Shown: positions 1 to 8,549 of the stretch, piece after piece
Position numbering within the stretch: the first letter of the stretch is position 1
Layout of the letters: each line of letters opens with the position of its first letter
Assembly: GCA_965247075.1 (NCBI GenBank)
Contig: CBDFGK010000003.1
Location: 682,001 to 746,000, forward strand
Origin: CBDFGK01 sp965247075
GTDB lineage: Bacteria; Pseudomonadota; Gammaproteobacteria; Pseudomonadales; Halieaceae
DNA: 64,000 nucleotides
Direction: 5' to 3'
Translations under genes and position numbers: made by a program
Notes under the pieces: generated by a model
Told to the model about the DNA's origin: nothing
The model's database searches: none
The model's input: only the letters and a program-made list of their open reading frames with translations

Positions 1-86
1 TTGGCGCGTCGCGCGACGTGCCTGATGAAAAGCTGGAAAAGTTTTTTACCGCGCCGTGGCCTGAAAACCCACTCGCGGATCTGTAG
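1..86 (+). CDS. C-terminal end of a 3-hydroxyisobutyryl-CoA hydrolase-like protein (partial)
   Basis: An open frame enters the window in the third frame and stops at TAG 84-86. The visible tail contains DVPDEKLEKFF and ends PWPENPLADL. A Pro-Trp followed by a Pro-Leu-X-X-Leu ending is what I recall from gammaproteobacterial 3-hydroxyisobutyryl-CoA hydrolases of the crotonase superfamily. The next gene, mmsB, uses the product of that enzyme, so the two would carry out consecutive steps of valine breakdown. Only about 27 residues are visible, so the assignment rests on the short tail plus context; another crotonase family member is possible. Confidence 0.5.
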   Translation, partial: GASRDVPDEKLEKFFTAPWPENPLADL

Positions 87-104
87 GGCTGAAGTCATTC
101 GGCC
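83..104 (+). repeat. REP-like palindrome with GTAG head
   Basis: GTAGGGCTGAAG followed by TCATTCGGCC. This is a 22-base imperfect palindrome beginning with GTAG, of the same family as the copies near 7593, 15303, 15334 and 56355. It overlaps the stop codon of the upstream gene. Confidence 0.5.
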
Positions 105-128
105 TCTGCCACCGCAACGGAGAGAGTA

Positions 129-1022
129 ATGGCAACAATAGCATTTATCGGCCTCGGCAATATGGGTGGTCCCATGGCCAGGAACCTGGTGGCAGCGGGG
201 CATGCAGTAACCGTGTTTGACCTGATGCCCGAGGCCTGTGCGCACTTGCAGCAGGCCGGCGCCACAGTAGCTGAGACTACCGCTGTGGCTATCGAAGGGG
301 CAGAATATGTGATCACCATGTTGCCCGCAGGTAAGCACGTGGCCGGCGTTTACATTGGCAGTGGGGAGCAGCCGGGCCTGTTATCCCAACTCGACAGTAG
401 CGTCACAGTTCTCGATTGCAGCACCATTGATGCGCAAACCGCGCGCACGGTGGGTGAGGCCGCTGCGAAACTGGATATTGGTTTTATGGATGCACCGGTA
501 TCTGGCGGCGTGGCGGCCGCGACCGCCGGTACACTGGCATTTATGTGCGGTGGCTCGGCAGAAACGTTTGAGAAAGCCAAACCGGTGCTGGCCGACATGG
601 GCAAGAATATTTTTCACGCCGGTCCCGCCGGCGCCGGCCAGGTCGCCAAGGGCTGTAACAATATGCTGTTGGCCATTCATATGATCGGTACCAGCGAGGC
701 ACTGGAAATGGGTGCGCGCAATGGTCTCGATCCGGCGGTGCTTTCCGAGATTATGCTGGCCGGCTCCGGGCGCAACTGGTCGCTGGAAGTCTATAACCCC
801 TACCCGGGGGTGATGGAAACCGCGCCGGCCGGCAACGACTACAAGCCCGGCTTCATGGTAGACCTGATGGTGAAAGATCTGGGCTTGGCAATGGAAATTG
901 CCGGCAACTCTGAGTTCGACAATCCCATGGGGCAGTTGGCGCAGGATCTTTACCAAGAGCACCAGCAAGCGGGTAATGGCCAGCGTGATTTCTCCAGTAT
1001 CCTGGAAAAATTGCAGGCTTGA
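129..1022 (+). CDS. mmsB: 3-hydroxyisobutyrate dehydrogenase
   Basis: Oxidises 3-hydroxyisobutyrate to methylmalonate semialdehyde with NAD+ in cytosolic valine degradation. The 297-residue protein has the usual family length. The N-terminal Rossmann fold carries GLGNMG at residues 8-13. The substrate-binding segment DAPVSGGVAAA lies around 121-131, and the catalytic lysine is K174 in GQVAKGCNN. A purine-rich ribosome site (GGAGAG) precedes the ATG at 129. The gene follows the tail of a probable 3-hydroxyisobutyryl-CoA hydrolase gene, the preceding step of the pathway. Other beta-hydroxyacid dehydrogenases (tartronate semialdehyde reductase) share the fold, but the context favours mmsB. Confidence 0.9.
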   Translation: MATIAFIGLGNMGGPMARNLVAAGHAVTVFDLMPEACAHLQQAGATVAETTAVAIEGAEYVITMLPAGKHVAGVYIGSGEQPGLLSQLDSSVTVLDCSTIDAQTARTVGEAAAKLDIGFMDAPVSGGVAAATAGTLAFMCGGSAETFEKAKPVLADMGKNIFHAGPAGAGQVAKGCNNMLLAIHMIGTSEALEMGARNGLDPAVLSEIMLAGSGRNWSLEVYNPYPGVMETAPAGNDYKPGFMVDLMVKDLGLAMEIAGNSEFDNPMGQLAQDLYQEHQQAGNGQRDFSSILEKLQA

Positions 1023-1084
1023 TATGCAGCCGGACGCTTTTCTGGCCGAACTCGCCGGCAAGCCAGGCTACCAAGGCGGTGGCT

Positions 1085-2293
1085 TCAGCGTGGCAGTATC
1101 TTTAGCGGTATCAGCAATGCAGCAGCAATGCCTATCATGCCGGTGAAAAGGATCAGGCTGGCCGTGTAACTGCCGGTACTATCGAACAATCGCCCTACCA
1201 CGATATAGGCGGGGATAATACACAGAGTGATAAGTGGCCCCATCGCGCCCATGGTGCGACCAAAACTGTCAATGCCGAAAATGCGCGCCACCATGGCGTT
1301 CCATACGGGCAACAAACCGCCGGTGGAAAGGCCGAAGCAGACAGCGGCTACCAGCATCAGCGCGTAGGGTGGCTCAAAAATCAGGATCAGGAAGGCTGTC
1401 GCCAGCAAGGCGTGTGCCATCCACAAGCCCAGTTTGAGATTGATGCGATCTGCGGCCATTCCAAAGCTTATCTTGCCAACCAGGCCGCCCGCCGCCAACA
1501 GCGCAATCATGGTGGAAATTTTGGCGTCCCCGGCGCCAAGCCGTGCGGCATAGGGCGAGAGAATGGCTAACATGGGAGCAAACGCCGAGAACACCATGCC
1601 CATGCTGAGGCCAATAATCCAAAAGACTGGCAGGCGGATAATCTGACCCATGTTGAGGGGCTCGATACCAGTTGCATCGCCAGTGGCCGGTGTTTCCCAC
1701 TGCCCCTCTGGGTGCAGGCCGATGTCCGCTGGTCTGTTCCTGACGCTGAACCAGATGAAGGGTGCGATCACCAACAGAGTGCCCAGCGACAGGTTTTTCA
1801 TGGCGCCGCGCCAACCTTCGCTTTCCAGCCACCAGGTTAGCAGTGCCGGCACCACAATGCCGCCCAGCGATGTGCCCATGGAGGCAATACCCATCGCCTT
1901 ACCCAGGTTGCCGGTAAACCACCGCGATACGGCAGCGCTACCAGACATGGAGCCGGCCATCGCCATAGCTATCGCCATGGTTATGCCCACGGCGATATTG
2001 AAAACCATGATCGAGCCGGCAATAGCGATCAGGTAGAAGCCGGCCGCGGTGAGGAGGGTGCCGGCGGTCATCAAGTGGCGCACCGAATAGCGGTCAATGA
2101 GTATGCCCGTGGTTGGTGCCACCACCAGGCCACACAGGGTGCCTATGGTCAGGCTGTACATAACCTGTTCCAGGCTGACGCCGAACTCCTCGCGTATCGG
2201 GTTGACCAGAATAGTAAATGCGTAAGTGAAAAATCCATTCACCAGCGCCATGCCGGCAAAGGCACCTGCAACAACTCTCCATCCAGGGAACAT
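1085..2293 (-). CDS. MFS transporter, oxalate/formate antiporter or monocarboxylate-like
   Basis: A 402-residue inner-membrane carrier with about twelve hydrophobic segments. It starts with the short cytoplasmic FPGWRVVAG typical of the OFA/monocarboxylate branch of the major facilitator superfamily. The loop after helix 2 reads GILIDRYSVRHLM, the family's conserved charged loop. It probably moves small organic acids, but the substrate cannot be read from sequence. It is convergent with mmsB and divergent from the S9 peptidase at 2367, so the 73 bases 2294-2366 must hold both promoters. Confidence 0.85.
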   Translation of the reverse strand: MFPGWRVVAGAFAGMALVNGFFTYAFTILVNPIREEFGVSLEQVMYSLTIGTLCGLVVAPTTGILIDRYSVRHLMTAGTLLTAAGFYLIAIAGSIMVFNIAVGITMAIAMAMAGSMSGSAAVSRWFTGNLGKAMGIASMGTSLGGIVVPALLTWWLESEGWRGAMKNLSLGTLLVIAPFIWFSVRNRPADIGLHPEGQWETPATGDATGIEPLNMGQIIRLPVFWIIGLSMGMVFSAFAPMLAILSPYAARLGAGDAKISTMIALLAAGGLVGKISFGMAADRINLKLGLWMAHALLATAFLILIFEPPYALMLVAAVCFGLSTGGLLPVWNAMVARIFGIDSFGRTMGAMGPLITLCIIPAYIVVGRLFDSTGSYTASLILFTGMIGIAAALLIPLKILPR

Positions 2294-2366
2294 TCAGTGT
2301 CCTTTCTGTCGGCATGCCATTATCCTTGGCGTCCACCCATGTGTCCATCGAAGACGGAGCCCGAGC

Positions 2367-4406
2367 ATGAGATTTCTATTATTGACGCTGTGTTTGCTGA
2401 GCGCCGCAGTCGCAGCAGAAGTGCCCAAATTTTCCGCCATGGATATCTTCCAGCTGCAATACGCCGGCAGTCCGGTGGTGAGTCCCGATGGATCATTCGT
2501 GGTGTACACCCACAATTTTATGGATGTGATGGCAGATAAGCGTCGCTCCAACCTGTGGCGGGTTGATGCCAGCGGCAAGCATGCGCGGCCTATAACTACC
2601 GGTACAGTCAACGACAGTGGCGCCGCCATCTCCCCCGACAGCAGTCGGCTTGCCTATTTGTCACGTGATGACAAGGGTGCGCAAATATTTGTGCGCTGGT
2701 TCAGGGGCGGCCAAACCCAACAGCTCACGCGATTGCCGACAGTGCCATCCAACCTGGTCTGGTCCCCCGACGGCCAATGGCTGGCATTCAACCTGTTTGT
2801 GCCCACAGCGCCGCCCACCATGGGCACTATGCCAACCGCGCCCAAGGGCGCTGAGTGGGCCAAGCCGCCGACGGTAATCGACCGCTCCGCGTTTCGTATC
2901 GATGGCGCCGGCGAACTGCCGACCGGTTTTTCCCATGTGTTTGTTATCTCGGCCAGCGGGGGGCCGGCCCGGCAACTGACCGGCGGGGATTACAACCACA
3001 ATGGCTCCATCTCCTGGGCGGCTGACAACACAAGCCTGTTTATCACTGCCAACCGCAACGACAACGCCGAGATGGAGCCTTTCAACAGCGAAATTTACCG
3101 CATCTCCCTGGACGGCAGTGAACTGAAGCAGATTACAGACCGCCAAGGCCCCGACGATGGCGTGGAGGTTTCACCCAACGGCAAGCTACTGGCATTTGCC
3201 GGTTTTGATGATGAACGCATGAGTTACCAGCTTACCCACCTCTATGTCATGGATGTAGAAGGGAACAATCGCCGCCGGCTGCTTCCAAAACTGGATCGCA
3301 GTATCGCAGCGTTCGACTGGGCCGCTGACGGCAAGGGTCTTTATATTCAGTACGATAATGAAGGTAAGACCACACTGGCTTATGTGAGCTTACAGGGGAA
3401 GCTGACGACTATCAGTGACAGGCTCAGTGGTTTGAGCCTGAGCCGGCCCTATACCGGTGCAAGTTTTAGCGTGGGCGGCAAGAACACCTTTGCCTATACC
3501 GCAGCGGATGCACTGTCACTGGCAGACATCGCCGTGGGCCGTGGCACCGGCGACGCCAAACCGGTGACCGACATGAATTCCAGCTTGCTGGAGCACAGGT
3601 CTTTGGCCACGGTTGAAGAGATGTGGGTCAAGTCCAGTCACGATCAGCGTGATATCCAGGCCTGGGTAGCGCGGCCAGTCGACTTTGACGCCGACAAAAA
3701 ATATCCCCTGTTGCTGGAAATTCACGGTGGCCCACATGCGGCTTACGGCCCGCATTTTTCAGCGGAGAATCAGTTGTTCGCCGCCGCCGGCTATGTCGTG
3801 GTGTATGTTAATCCGCGTGGCAGCACCAGCTACGGTGAGGAGTTTGCGCAAACCATTCACCACAATTACCCCAGTCAGGATTACGATGACCTGATGTCGG
3901 TTGTCGATGGCGTAATTGCCCAGGGCTCTATTGACGAAGACCAACTGTATGTCACCGGTGGCAGTGGTGGCGGCGTGCTCACCGCCTGGATTGTCGGCAA
4001 GACCGATCGCTTTCGCGCCGCCGTGGTAGCCAAACCGGTTATCAACTGGATCAGCTTTGTGCTCAGCGCCGACCTGCCGCCGTTCTTCAGCCAGTACTGG
4101 TTTGCCAGGATGCCCTGGGAAGATCCCATGGATCACTGGAGCCGTTCACCGCTGTCGCTGGTGGGCAATGTCACCACGCCAACCATGTTGCTGGTGGGAC
4201 AATCGGATTACCGCACACCCACCTGGGAATCAGAGCAGTACTACCAGGCCCTGAAACTGCGCGGTATTGATACGGCACTGGTGCGCATTCCCGGCGCTTC
4301 CCACAGCATTGGCAAGCGTCCCAGCCAGTTAATGGCCAAGGTAGCGGCTATCCTGGCATGGTTTGAGCGTTACTCTTCAGATGAGGGTGGCGCCGGCAGG
4401 CTCTGA
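2367..4406 (+). CDS. Secreted S9-family prolyl oligopeptidase / acylaminoacyl peptidase
   Basis: A 679-residue serine peptidase. I place the start at ATG 2367 rather than the longer upstream frame, because it follows a GGAGC ribosome site and begins a signal peptide (MRFLLLTLCLLSAAVAA), so the enzyme acts in the periplasm or outside. Residues of about 30-400 form a propeller with PD40/WD-like blades such as SPDGSFVVY and SPDGQWLAF. The C-terminal alpha/beta-hydrolase domain holds the triad S533 in GGSGGG, D614 in GQSDYRTP and H646 in GASHSIG. Members cleave small peptides, releasing dipeptides or acyl-amino acids. The gene stands alone, convergent with feoB. Confidence 0.88.
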   Translation: MRFLLLTLCLLSAAVAAEVPKFSAMDIFQLQYAGSPVVSPDGSFVVYTHNFMDVMADKRRSNLWRVDASGKHARPITTGTVNDSGAAISPDSSRLAYLSRDDKGAQIFVRWFRGGQTQQLTRLPTVPSNLVWSPDGQWLAFNLFVPTAPPTMGTMPTAPKGAEWAKPPTVIDRSAFRIDGAGELPTGFSHVFVISASGGPARQLTGGDYNHNGSISWAADNTSLFITANRNDNAEMEPFNSEIYRISLDGSELKQITDRQGPDDGVEVSPNGKLLAFAGFDDERMSYQLTHLYVMDVEGNNRRRLLPKLDRSIAAFDWAADGKGLYIQYDNEGKTTLAYVSLQGKLTTISDRLSGLSLSRPYTGASFSVGGKNTFAYTAADALSLADIAVGRGTGDAKPVTDMNSSLLEHRSLATVEEMWVKSSHDQRDIQAWVARPVDFDADKKYPLLLEIHGGPHAAYGPHFSAENQLFAAAGYVVVYVNPRGSTSYGEEFAQTIHHNYPSQDYDDLMSVVDGVIAQGSIDEDQLYVTGGSGGGVLTAWIVGKTDRFRAAVVAKPVINWISFVLSADLPPFFSQYWFARMPWEDPMDHWSRSPLSLVGNVTTPTMLLVGQSDYRTPTWESEQYYQALKLRGIDTALVRIPGASHSIGKRPSQLMAKVAAILAWFERYSSDEGGAGRL

Positions 4407-4511
4407 CAGATGACATGGATTACGTCCACCACTCCTTGATGGTGCAGTGCAGCAGGAGAATCAGCGGACCGCTGTACTGCTCAGAAAATTCATCGTGGAG
4501 TATGGTCCACC

Positions 4512-6350
4512 TCAAGCAATAAGCATTGAGACCATATTGTAGGTTATTACCGCGCCGATGTAGGCAGCAATACCATAGGCGGCAAACATTTTTATGGCCA
4601 GCTTGTTGGAGCCGCTTTCCTTGCCGAGGATCACCATGGTGGATACGCACATCAGGGCGATGGCGAAAAACACCAGCAGGGCCACGCCGGAGGCGGCAGA
4701 CAAACCGCTGGCCTGGATCTGGTCAATCAGCGGCACCATGTTCTCCTCGGCACCTTCAATGCCGAACATGGCGCCCAGTGTGCCGACAAATACTTCCCGC
4801 GCCAGAAAGGAGGTCATGATGGCCACGCCGTAGCGCCAGTCCAGTCCCAGCGGTGCGAACACGGGCTCGATAACCTGGCCGAACTGACCCAGCCAGGACG
4901 CTCCCAGGTCGGTGCCATAGTTGGGGAAGTAGCCCAGCAACCAGATGAACACGGTGACCGTCAAAATAATGGTGCCGGCCTTGGTCACAAAATGCTTGCA
5001 GCGGTTCCAGGAATTGCGGATCAGTGGCTGCCAGGCGGGTATTCGATAGGGGGGCATTTCCAGCACAAAAGGCAGGTCGGTGTAGTGGTCTTCGCGGCTG
5101 CGCGATACCAGTCCGGTCACCAGCAAGGCGGCTAACATGCCAAAGAAATAGGTCACAAACATGGCCAGTCCCTGTAGCCCCACCAATCCACCCAGGGCGG
5201 TGGTGTTGGGAATAAAGGCGGCAATCAACAGGGTGTACACCGGTAGCCTTGCGGAGCAGGGCATCAGCGGAATTGCCATGTAGGTGAGCAAGCGTTTCCT
5301 GGGTGAATCAATCGAGCGCGCCGCGTAGATGCCGGGAATGGCGCAGGCCACGCCGGACAGCATGGGGATAAAGCTCTTGCCGGTAAGACCGAACACCCGC
5401 AGCGGTTTGTGACAGATCAACGCGGCGCGGGCCATGTAGCCGGAATCTTCCAGCAAGCCGATCACAAAGGTCAGCACAAAAATTTGCGGCACAAAAACCA
5501 GGAAGGCGCCGATGCCAGAAAAGATGGCGTCGGCGGTGAAGTCTTTTGCGATCTGGTTGCCGATCAGCGGCACGATGGCATCTGCCGCCATGCTCAGCAG
5601 GCCCTCTACCGCATTCATGGCCGGTGCCGCCCAGGTGAAGATGGACTGGAACAATAAATACATGATGGTGAAAAAGGCAAAACCACCGAAACCGGTATGC
5701 AGAAAAAAGCTGTCCAGGCGGGTCTGGGTTTTTACCAGCAGGTCGCCCTTGGGGCCGTATTTTCTGGCCAGTTGATGGGCATTGCCGCGCAGTATCTCGT
5801 CTGGCGTTGCTGCGATACCGGCGTTAACGCCCTCTTTGCCGTTGCCGAGATTGTGCCGTACCCGCTCGATAATCACATCGATACCCTTGCCCGAGCGAGC
5901 CGAAACCGGCAACACCGGCGCCTGGATCTCTTTGGACAAGCCCGTCAGGTCGACAGTGATATTGTGCTTTTCCAGCACGTCCATCATGTTGGCCAGTACC
6001 AGTACCTGCTTACCGTGGCGTTCACACTCGCGAATCACCTGCAGGGTGAAATACAGGCTCTTTTCCAGTCGGGTCGCATCGATCAGGCAAAATACCTGCC
6101 TGACCTCGGGATCATCCAGCGCTTCACGAAAATAGTTGGTGGCAATCTCTTCTTCGCCGGAAATGGGTTGCAGCGAGTAAGTGCCGGGGAAATCGATAAG
6201 GGTAACTTGCTCAATGGCCGAGAGATGCCCGGTGGCCACATCCACGGTGATACCGGGAAAATTGGCCACTTTTTGTTGCAGCCCGGTGAGTCGGTTGAAA
6301 AGCAGGCTTTTACCGGAATTGGGGCTGCCAATCAGAACAATTTTGCTCAT
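4512..6350 (-). CDS. feoB: Ferrous iron transporter FeoB
   Basis: Inner-membrane Fe2+ uptake protein of 612 residues. The N-terminal G domain has G1 GSPNSGKS at 8-15, G3 DFPG at 53-56 and G4 NMMD at 121-124. The Gate helices follow, including GVACAIPGIYAARS and the paired segment near the C-terminus. It is clearly shorter than the roughly 770-residue E. coli protein; no frameshift is visible, so I read it as a natural short form. Its ATG overlaps the feoA stop by four bases (ATGA), so the genes are translationally coupled. A separate small feoC was not seen in the 105 bases downstream. Confidence 0.95.
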   Translation of the reverse strand: MSKIVLIGSPNSGKSLLFNRLTGLQQKVANFPGITVDVATGHLSAIEQVTLIDFPGTYSLQPISGEEEIATNYFREALDDPEVRQVFCLIDATRLEKSLYFTLQVIRECERHGKQVLVLANMMDVLEKHNITVDLTGLSKEIQAPVLPVSARSGKGIDVIIERVRHNLGNGKEGVNAGIAATPDEILRGNAHQLARKYGPKGDLLVKTQTRLDSFFLHTGFGGFAFFTIMYLLFQSIFTWAAPAMNAVEGLLSMAADAIVPLIGNQIAKDFTADAIFSGIGAFLVFVPQIFVLTFVIGLLEDSGYMARAALICHKPLRVFGLTGKSFIPMLSGVACAIPGIYAARSIDSPRKRLLTYMAIPLMPCSARLPVYTLLIAAFIPNTTALGGLVGLQGLAMFVTYFFGMLAALLVTGLVSRSREDHYTDLPFVLEMPPYRIPAWQPLIRNSWNRCKHFVTKAGTIILTVTVFIWLLGYFPNYGTDLGASWLGQFGQVIEPVFAPLGLDWRYGVAIMTSFLAREVFVGTLGAMFGIEGAEENMVPLIDQIQASGLSAASGVALLVFFAIALMCVSTMVILGKESGSNKLAIKMFAAYGIAAYIGAVITYNMVSMLIA

Positions 6351-6589
6351 ACGGGCTTTGGATCTATGTTTATGTGGGTGGCGACTTCATCATCCAGCGA
6401 GAATATGGTGTTGGCGACGCGATATACCTTGGGGGCACCGAAAGCCGGCGCCTGCAAGCAAGACACAAGCTCGCCCGGATGGAAGCCAAGCTCCATCAGG
6501 CGAACACGATAGCTTGCTGCCAGCGCTGTATCAAAACCGGTAATGTGGCCCTGATCGCCGGCTTTTAGGGACCAGAGGGAAATACGCAT
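6347..6589 (-). CDS. feoA: FeoA, SH3-like partner of FeoB
   Basis: An 80-residue cytosolic protein needed for FeoB-mediated ferrous iron uptake. It shows the family pattern: LKAGDQGHITGF, then RLMELGFHPGE, and a short beta-barrel ending. I chose the methionine at 6589 because it gives a protein of normal FeoA length; the longer frame upstream has no FeoA-like content. It is the first gene of the feoAB operon, and a Fur-box-like sequence lies 50 bases upstream. Confidence 0.9.
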   Translation of the reverse strand: MRISLWSLKAGDQGHITGFDTALAASYRVRLMELGFHPGELVSCLQAPAFGAPKVYRVANTIFSLDDEVATHINIDPKPV

Positions 6590-6639
6590 AAACACCTTGT
6601 AACAATGGCTGCTATTGTAGGCGCAGGACATGTAGATGT

Positions 6640-6658
6640 AAATAAGAAGCATTCTCGT
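6640..6658. promoter_or_regulatory. Probable Fur box upstream of feoAB
   Basis: Read on the minus strand, GAGAATGCTTCTTATTT matches most positions of the Fur consensus core (GATAATGATTATCATTT type). It lies about 50 bases before the feoA start, between feoA and the divergent enoyl-CoA hydratase gene. This fits iron repression of feoAB. It was found by eye, and no promoter hexamers were assigned with confidence. Confidence 0.5.
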
Positions 6659-6760
6659 TTCCTGATCTGACGCAAGGGAGCGTGGATATTGGCCGCCAAG
6701 GTCATGGTGCGGCTTGCTACTGAGCCTTACATTGATGACAGCAATAACAAGGAGTTCCTC

Positions 6761-7564
6761 GTGTCTTATGTATTGGTCGACCAACCCCGCGCGGGAGTGA
6801 CCCAAATAACCTTGAATCGCCCTGAGCGCATGAATGCCATGGCCTTCGATGTGATGGTGCCCTTCAAGGAGGCACTGCAGGCGGCCAGTTACGATAACGA
6901 TTGTCGCGCCATCGTGGTTACCGGTACCGGCCACGGTTTTTGTTCCGGGGCTGACCTGGAAGACCCGGGCTGGCTGGATATTTTTGACGGTTTAACCGTG
7001 CCCGGCATCGGTCGCCGCGCCATGGCCCTGTACGAGGATGTGTTTCGGGCCATGCAGGGTGCACACCAGCCGGTTATTGGCGCCATCAACGGGGCCGCCA
7101 TTGGGGGAGGCTTTTGTCTGGCCCTGGCGACCGATATTCGCGTCGCCTCTGCCGCGGCTTACTTTCGTCCCGCCGGGATCAATAATGGGCTCACTGCGGG
7201 AGAGCTGGGGCTGAGTTACCTGTTGCCGCGAGCCATTGGCAGTTCACGTGCTTTCGAGATCATGCTGACCGGGCGCGATGTCGATGCCGAGGAAGCCCAG
7301 CGGGTCGGCCTAGTGTCAAAGACGGTGCATGAAGATCACCTGCTGGAGGAGTGTTACCGGATCGCCGAGCGCATTGCCGGTCACAGCCAAATGGGCGTGG
7401 AAATCACCAAGCAGCAATTATGGGCCAGCCTGGAAGCGGGCAGTCTCGCTACCCACATGACCTACGAGGGTCATGCGCAATTGTTTGTACGCATGACCAC
7501 CAAGAATTTCGAGGAGGCGCTCCGCGCCCGCAAACAAGACCGCAAGCCCGAGTTCAAGGATTAG
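6761..7564 (+). CDS. Enoyl-CoA hydratase/isomerase (crotonase) family protein
   Basis: A 267-residue member of the crotonase superfamily, whose enzymes hydrate or isomerise acyl-CoA thioesters through an oxyanion hole. Both oxyanion segments are visible: HGFCSGADL near residue 60 and INGAAIGGGFCLALA near 110. The catalytic-region segment LGLSYLLPRAIG and the helix GRDVDAEEAQRVGLV follow. I use GTG 6761, preceded by AAGGAG, as the start rather than the upstream in-frame extension. No neighbour identifies the substrate. Confidence 0.82.
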   Translation: MSYVLVDQPRAGVTQITLNRPERMNAMAFDVMVPFKEALQAASYDNDCRAIVVTGTGHGFCSGADLEDPGWLDIFDGLTVPGIGRRAMALYEDVFRAMQGAHQPVIGAINGAAIGGGFCLALATDIRVASAAAYFRPAGINNGLTAGELGLSYLLPRAIGSSRAFEIMLTGRDVDAEEAQRVGLVSKTVHEDHLLEECYRIAERIAGHSQMGVEITKQQLWASLEAGSLATHMTYEGHAQLFVRMTTKNFEEALRARKQDRKPEFKD

Positions 7565-7592
7565 CCACGGGGCGACCTGGCCCCATAATTAC

Positions 7593-7650
7593 GTAGGGCC
7601 GAATCAGCGTGCCCCATGACCGCAGGGAATGCTGTGGGTATTATTCGGCC
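7593..7650 (+). repeat. REP-like inverted repeat between convergent genes
   Basis: GTAGGGCCGAAT at 7593-7604 pairs with ATTCGGCC at 7643-7650 across a 38-base insert. It has the same GTAG head and GGCCGAAT stem as the 22-base copies elsewhere. It lies at the 3' ends of two convergent genes, where it could also act in termination. Confidence 0.5.
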
Positions 7651-8549
7651 AAATCAAGTTGGTGCGCGGGGAAAAGACTCGCCGCAGTGACTTCGTTTAG
7701 TCGGTCATAGTCCATGGCACTCAAACCGAAGTACACGGCGATATCAGAGCGCTGCACATAATAGGCACCCTCAATTTCAAATAACCGAAACTCATAGCTG
7801 CCGCCGCTGGATTCTATGCTCAGCGTTGCCGGCACATCCATCTCTGTAAAGATTGCCGCCGTGGCGATATCAGCAGCCTCGGTAACCCGCAGGCTGGTCA
7901 GGCCGTTAACCAGTTTATCGACCTCGGTCTGTGCCGGCACGTCGCCCGATGCGCCCTGCCAGCCGTCGGCGGATTTGATAATGCGGTAGTCCAGTCCTTG
8001 CACGGCCTGCACAGCGGGCACCCGCAGCAGGGTTTTATCCAGCCACTGTGCGCCGGTTGCGGGCAAATCGAAGGTGTTGAACTCGACCGCATACACCGCG
8101 TCGTTACCGGCGATGCGGGTGTGCACCTTGCGAAAACCGGGGGACGTGCCCAGGTACAGGCTGCCGGCGCTTTCTTCATTGCCAAAATATTCGACCTGGC
8201 GCTGAAAAGTATCCTCGGCAACCTCAAATCGATTGGCGGCGGTCACGCTGCCGGTTACCGGCCAGCCGCGCGCCAGTGCCGGCAGATCATGGAGACTGCG
8301 CTTGAGCTTTTGCCGGTCCACAGGCAGGGCGTGGTAATTGGGCAGACGCCAGTTGTCGCCCTGGCGGGCCAGCACCACACTGGTGGTTCCATCGGCGATG
8401 ATAATGCGATCGATGGCCTCCGCTTGCAGGTCCAGCAGGGGGTGGCCGGCGGTGTCTTCGGCCTCATTGTTGACGGGCCAGAATACCATTGCTACCAACA
8501 GTAACTGGCAGACCAGCACCAGCGTCAAAATATTACTTGAGCGATTCAT
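7641..8549 (-). CDS. DUF4340 domain protein, last gene of a gliding-type ABC operon
   Basis: A 302-residue protein with one N-terminal membrane anchor (about residues 8-25), then an extracytoplasmic region built of repeated DUF4340-like beta segments, for example LLDLQAEAIDRIIIADG and a second similar unit beginning near residue 190. Its start overlaps the stop of the GldFG-like gene by four bases, so it belongs to the same operon. DUF4340 proteins usually accompany GldG-type ABC systems; their molecular job is not established. Likely a periplasmic accessory subunit. Confidence 0.8.
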   Translation of the reverse strand: MNRSSNILTLVLVCQLLLVAMVFWPVNNEAEDTAGHPLLDLQAEAIDRIIIADGTTSVVLARQGDNWRLPNYHALPVDRQKLKRSLHDLPALARGWPVTGSVTAANRFEVAEDTFQRQVEYFGNEESAGSLYLGTSPGFRKVHTRIAGNDAVYAVEFNTFDLPATGAQWLDKTLLRVPAVQAVQGLDYRIIKSADGWQGASGDVPAQTEVDKLVNGLTSLRVTEAADIATAAIFTEMDVPATLSIESSGGSYEFRLFEIEGAYYVQRSDIAVYFGLSAMDYDRLNEVTAASLFPAHQLDLAE

